Source: CBIFWW01 sp966186435
Lineage (GTDB): Bacteria; Pseudomonadota; Gammaproteobacteria; Enterobacterales; Enterobacteriaceae
Length of the DNA stretch: 15,607 nt
Assembly: GCA_966186435.1 (NCBI GenBank)
Contig: CBIFWW010000079.1
Span: 1 to 15,607, forward strand
Direction of reading: 5' to 3'
Both the position numbers and the translations under genes were made by a program. Below are positions 13,597-15,607 of this stretch, piece after piece. Position 1 is the first letter of the stretch. Every line of letters starts with the position of its first letter. The notes under the pieces are model-generated. The model was not told where the DNA came from. It searched no databases and was given only the letters and a program-made list of their open reading frames with translations.

Positions 13597-13605
13597 TGAT
13601 ATTAT
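13597..13605 (+). promoter_or_regulatory. exbB promoter, extended -10
   Basis: TGATATTAT is an extended -10 (TG at 13597-13598, TATTAT at 13600-13605). The -35 position falls in the Fur box and is non-consensus. The predicted start near 13612 gives a leader of about 33 nt. Confidence 0.55.
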
Positions 13606-13644
13606 TAGCAGCAGTTTTCTCTATTTAAGGTTTGGAGAGTTAGC

Positions 13645-14379
13645 GTGACAGAGAATTTGATGCAAACGGATCTATCCGTTTTGGGTATGTATTACCATGC
13701 CGATATCGTGGTTAAAGTGGTGATGATTGGCTTAATTCTGGCATCAGTGGTGACTTGGGCTATTTTCTTTAGTAAAAGCGCAGAATTCTTCTCTCATAAG
13801 CGCCGTCTCAAGCGTGAATACACCGCCCTGATGGAAGCGCGCTCTCTAAATCAAGCCGCTGATATTAGCTCTGATTTCGATGCCAAAAGCTTAAGCAGCT
13901 GCCTGATGGCTGAAGCGCAAAATGAACTGGAACTCTCCGCAGGCAGTGAAGATAAAGAAGGTATCAAGGATCGTACCAGCTTCCGTCTGGAGCGCCGCGT
14001 TGCCGCTTTTGGCCGTCAAATGGGCCGGGGTAATGGTTACTTGGCAACCATCGGTGCTATCTCTCCATTCGTGGGTCTGTTCGGTACGGTTTGGGGCATC
14101 ATGAACAGCTTTATCGGTATCGCCCAAACCCAAACCACCAACCTGGCCGTGGTTGCGCCTGGTATCGCAGAAGCCTTGCTGGCAACGGCTATCGGCCTGG
14201 TGGCGGCTATCCCTGCGGTGGTGATTTATAACGTCTTTGCTCGTAGCATTGCCGGTTTCAAAGCCAACTTGGGTGATGTGGCTGCACAAGTTCTGCTGCT
14301 GCAAAGCCGCGATCTGGATCTTGGCACTGCTGAACCCGCGAAGAAAGTGCGCCCGGCCCAGCAACTGCGAGCGGGGTAA
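13645..14379 (+). CDS. exbB: TonB-system energiser subunit ExbB
   Basis: Inner-membrane protein that forms the pentameric ExbB ring around ExbD and harnesses the proton gradient for TonB-dependent uptake of siderophores and vitamin B12. The 244 residues equal E. coli ExbB. TM1 (about 22-42) is followed by a long cytoplasmic loop with KRRLKRE and NELELSAGSEDKEGIKDRTS. TM2 (about 129-155) and TM3 (about 163-195) contain T148, E176 and T181, which are functionally important in E. coli. The start is GTG at 13645 with GGAGAG 5 nt upstream; MTENLMQTDLSVLGMY aligns with E. coli MGNNLMQTDLSVWGMY. exbD follows after 5 nt, so the two are co-transcribed. Fur control is expected from the upstream box. 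Confidence 0.97.
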   Translation: MTENLMQTDLSVLGMYYHADIVVKVVMIGLILASVVTWAIFFSKSAEFFSHKRRLKREYTALMEARSLNQAADISSDFDAKSLSSCLMAEAQNELELSAGSEDKEGIKDRTSFRLERRVAAFGRQMGRGNGYLATIGAISPFVGLFGTVWGIMNSFIGIAQTQTTNLAVVAPGIAEALLATAIGLVAAIPAVVIYNVFARSIAGFKANLGDVAAQVLLLQSRDLDLGTAEPAKKVRPAQQLRAG

Positions 14380-14384
14380 CTGCC

Positions 14385-14810
14385 GTGGCTATGCATCTGA
14401 ATGAAAATCTCGATGACAACGGTGAAATGCATGATATCAACGTCACGCCTTTTATCGATGTTATGTTGGTGCTATTGATCATCTTTATGGTGGCCGCACC
14501 GCTGGCGACGGTAGATGTGAAGGTGAACCTGCCGGCTTCCACCAGCCAGCCCCAGCCCCGTCCGGAAAAACCGGTCTACCTGTCCGTGAAGGCGGATAAA
14601 TCAATGTTTATCGGCAACGAAGCCGTGACGCCAGAAACCATGGTTGGCGCGTTAGACGGGCTGACGGCAGGCAAGAAGGACACTACTATCTTCTTCCGGG
14701 CGGATAAATCTGTGGATTATGAAACCATGATGAGCGTGATGGATTCGCTGCGCCAGGCGGGTTACCTGAAAATTGGCTTGGTGGGCGAAGAGGGCACCAA
14801 AGTGAAGTAA
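14385..14810 (+). CDS. exbD: TonB-system subunit ExbD
   Basis: Single-pass inner-membrane partner of ExbB and TonB. The 141 residues match E. coli ExbD throughout. A short cytoplasmic N-terminus (MAMHLNENLDDNGEMHD) precedes the one membrane helix (about 23-43), which contains the essential proton-carrying D25 (TPFIDVMLVLLIIF). The periplasmic domain follows (PEKPVYLSVKADKSMFIGNE, IFFRADKSVDYETMMSVMD). The GTG at 14385 is taken as the start because MAMHLNEN is conserved; ATG at 14391 is a possible alternative. GCGGGG just upstream, inside the exbB stop region, can serve as the ribosome site. The insertion-sequence remnant begins 29 bp after the stop. Confidence 0.97.
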   Translation: MAMHLNENLDDNGEMHDINVTPFIDVMLVLLIIFMVAAPLATVDVKVNLPASTSQPQPRPEKPVYLSVKADKSMFIGNEAVTPETMVGALDGLTAGKKDTTIFFRADKSVDYETMMSVMDSLRQAGYLKIGLVGEEGTKVK

Positions 14811-14839
14811 GCAGTAAATCCTGAGAAAGCCGGATATGA

Positions 14840-15279
14840 TGAACTGCCCCTTAAAAGTTGAACACCCAACTGAGTAGGGTGCAGTTTATTATGACGAAGT
14901 ATTAAGCCAAATTCCGTTAGAACGTACTAACGTATTATCATTCCACTATGGGAGGCCAGCTTTCAACTGCCAGGCGATTAGACATTCGCTGCGGCGCCCT
15001 CCGTTACAAGACGCCATATCCACGCCCATAACTGCATACTCCCAATTCTAAGTATCAAGGATGTTTACAACCTGTATTGTATTTGGCCACGCTAAGTCAC
15101 TGAACTCACCAGTTAATCCTTAAGACGTATCATCATCACCGGGGTTACTACGGATATATCCATTACAACAATAGGGAACGAATAAGCCTGAAACTAAAAG
15201 GCCTGAGTCCGATAGAATACCGAACCCAGGCCCTTACTGCCCGCTAATATAAACTGCCCAACTTAATGAATACAGTCCA
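14840..15279 (+). mobile_element. Decayed IS3-family (IS150-like) insertion sequence remnant
   Basis: The left end at 14840-14864 begins TGAACTG and contains AAGTTGAACA. The inverse of 15255-15279 begins TGGACTG and contains AAGTTGGGCA at the same spacing. This matches the usual IS3-family terminal pattern TGnACTG...AAGTTGnnCA. Just inside the left end, ATGACGAAGTAT (14891-14902) encodes MTKY, a common OrfA start, followed at once by a stop. Just inside the right end is a transposase C-terminus. At 440 bp the element is far shorter than the usual 1.2-1.5 kb, so it is internally deleted and inactive. No matching 3-bp target duplication is visible (TGA and CTT). Confidence 0.65.
15146..15247 (+). 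pseudogene. C-terminal fragment of an IS3-family transposase
   Basis: In one frame ending at TAA (15245-15247), the sequence reads YYGYIHYNNRERIS and then LKLKGLSPIEYRTQALTAR. IS3-family integrase-type transposases typically end with an IHYYNN...KLKGLSPVQYRTQ motif just before the right terminal repeat, as here. The DDE catalytic core and most of the protein are missing upstream, where the reading frame has no recognisable homology. Confidence 0.75.
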
Positions 15280-15295
15280 CTTAGCGGGGCTTTTT
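15239..15295 (+). terminator. Composite terminator after exbBD, built on the IS right end
   Basis: CCGCTAA (15241-15247), the last codons and stop of the transposase relic, pairs with TTAGCGG (15281-15287). An inner pair, ACTG with CAGT, also forms. GGCTTTTT follows. The IS right terminal repeat lies inside the loop. It would end transcripts coming from exbBD. Confidence 0.6.
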
Positions 15296-15317
15296 AGCAT
15301 CTTGATTCAGATAAAAA

Positions 15318-15607
15318 TTAGTCGTCCAGGAAGCTACGCAGCACTTCGGAGCGGCTTGGATGGCGCAGTTTACGCAGCGCTTTGGCTTCGATCTGACGAA
15401 TACGTTCACGGGTAACGTCGAACTGTTTGCCCACTTCTTCCAGCGTGTGGTCAGTGTTCATATCGATACCGAAACGCATACGCAGCACTTTAGCTTCACG
15501 GGCGGTCAGGCCAGCCAGTACGTCGTGGGTAGCAGCACGCAGGCTTTCAGTGGTGGCAGAATCCAGCGGCAGCTCGAGGGTGGTATCCTCGATGAAATCG
15601 CCCAGAT
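15318..15607 (-). CDS. rpoD: RNA polymerase sigma-70 factor RpoD, C-terminal part
   Basis: Primary sigma factor. Only the last 95 codons lie in the window; the rest continues past the right edge. They read from LGDFIEDTTLELPLD through region 4 to the conserved end RSEVLRSFLDD. Region 4.2, which contacts the -35 element, is intact (TLEEVGKQFDVTRERIRQIE, then AKALRKLRHPS). Compared with the E. coli sequence I recall, the visible difference is His for Tyr in NTDHTLEEV (E. coli position about 571), a residue seen in other gammaproteobacteria. It converges on exbBD. No strong terminator for rpoD is evident on the minus strand between 15318 and 15240. Confidence 0.98.
   Translation of the reverse strand, partial: LGDFIEDTTLELPLDSATTESLRAATHDVLAGLTAREAKVLRMRFGIDMNTDHTLEEVGKQFDVTRERIRQIEAKALRKLRHPSRSEVLRSFLDD

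Larger units (their letters stand above)
14811..15317. other. Gene-free region between exbD and rpoD, mostly IS remnant
   Basis: No intact gene lies here. Most of it (14840-15279) is the decayed IS3-family element. The rest is the split exbD terminator region: AAAGCCGG at 14826-14833 on the left and TTAGCGGGGCTTTTT on the right, then about 20 bp before the rpoD stop. Confidence 0.7.

Overview
The window is chromosomal DNA from a gammaproteobacterium of the order Enterobacterales. Nearly every intact protein aligns from end to end with an Escherichia coli counterpart that I recall (MscS, ArgO, YggE, ArgP, RpiA, SerA, DkgA, YqhD, YqhC, YghB, MetC, ExbB, ExbD, RpoD). The divergence and the gene order suggest a relative outside Escherichia, perhaps Yersiniaceae or Hafniaceae. 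That placement is an inference and I cannot name a species.

Layout. Positions 1-57 hold a terminator with a 15-T run, presumably of an upstream gene. Then come mscS, argO and yggE on the plus strand. Positions 2593-4889 are an AT-rich accessory insert with one gene of no recognised family (3192-4031, minus). It sits between two 223-bp direct repeats (2783-3005 and 4667-4889). The second repeat ends 4 bp before the argP stop. Next are argP (minus), divergent rpiA (plus) and serA (plus). Converging on serA is the aldehyde-reductase pair yqhD-dkgA (minus) with its divergent activator yqhC (plus). yghB and metC follow on the minus strand, then exbB-exbD (plus), diverging from metC. A decayed IS3-family element fills 14840-15279, and the 3' end of rpoD (minus) closes the window.

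How the genes fit together. ArgP lies near argO, the arginine exporter it is known to activate, and a 23-bp palindrome upstream of argO is the likely ArgP site. YqhC is divergent from yqhD and dkgA, its known targets in E. coli. The metC/exbB intergenic region carries two tandem MetJ boxes on the metC side and a Fur-type box on the exbB side. serA has a CRP-like palindrome upstream and keeps the ACT-domain serine-binding residues.

Most unusual content. The protein at 3192-4031 carries an H-A-E motif followed 33 residues later by P-C-x-x-C, the zinc-site signature of the cytidine-deaminase-like fold. It has no secretion domain and no neighbouring immunity gene, and its island is bounded by long direct repeats. 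It is the best candidate for an undescribed effector or toxin. A second pattern is that the terminators after yggE and exbD both carry an IS3-type terminal sequence inside the hairpin loop.
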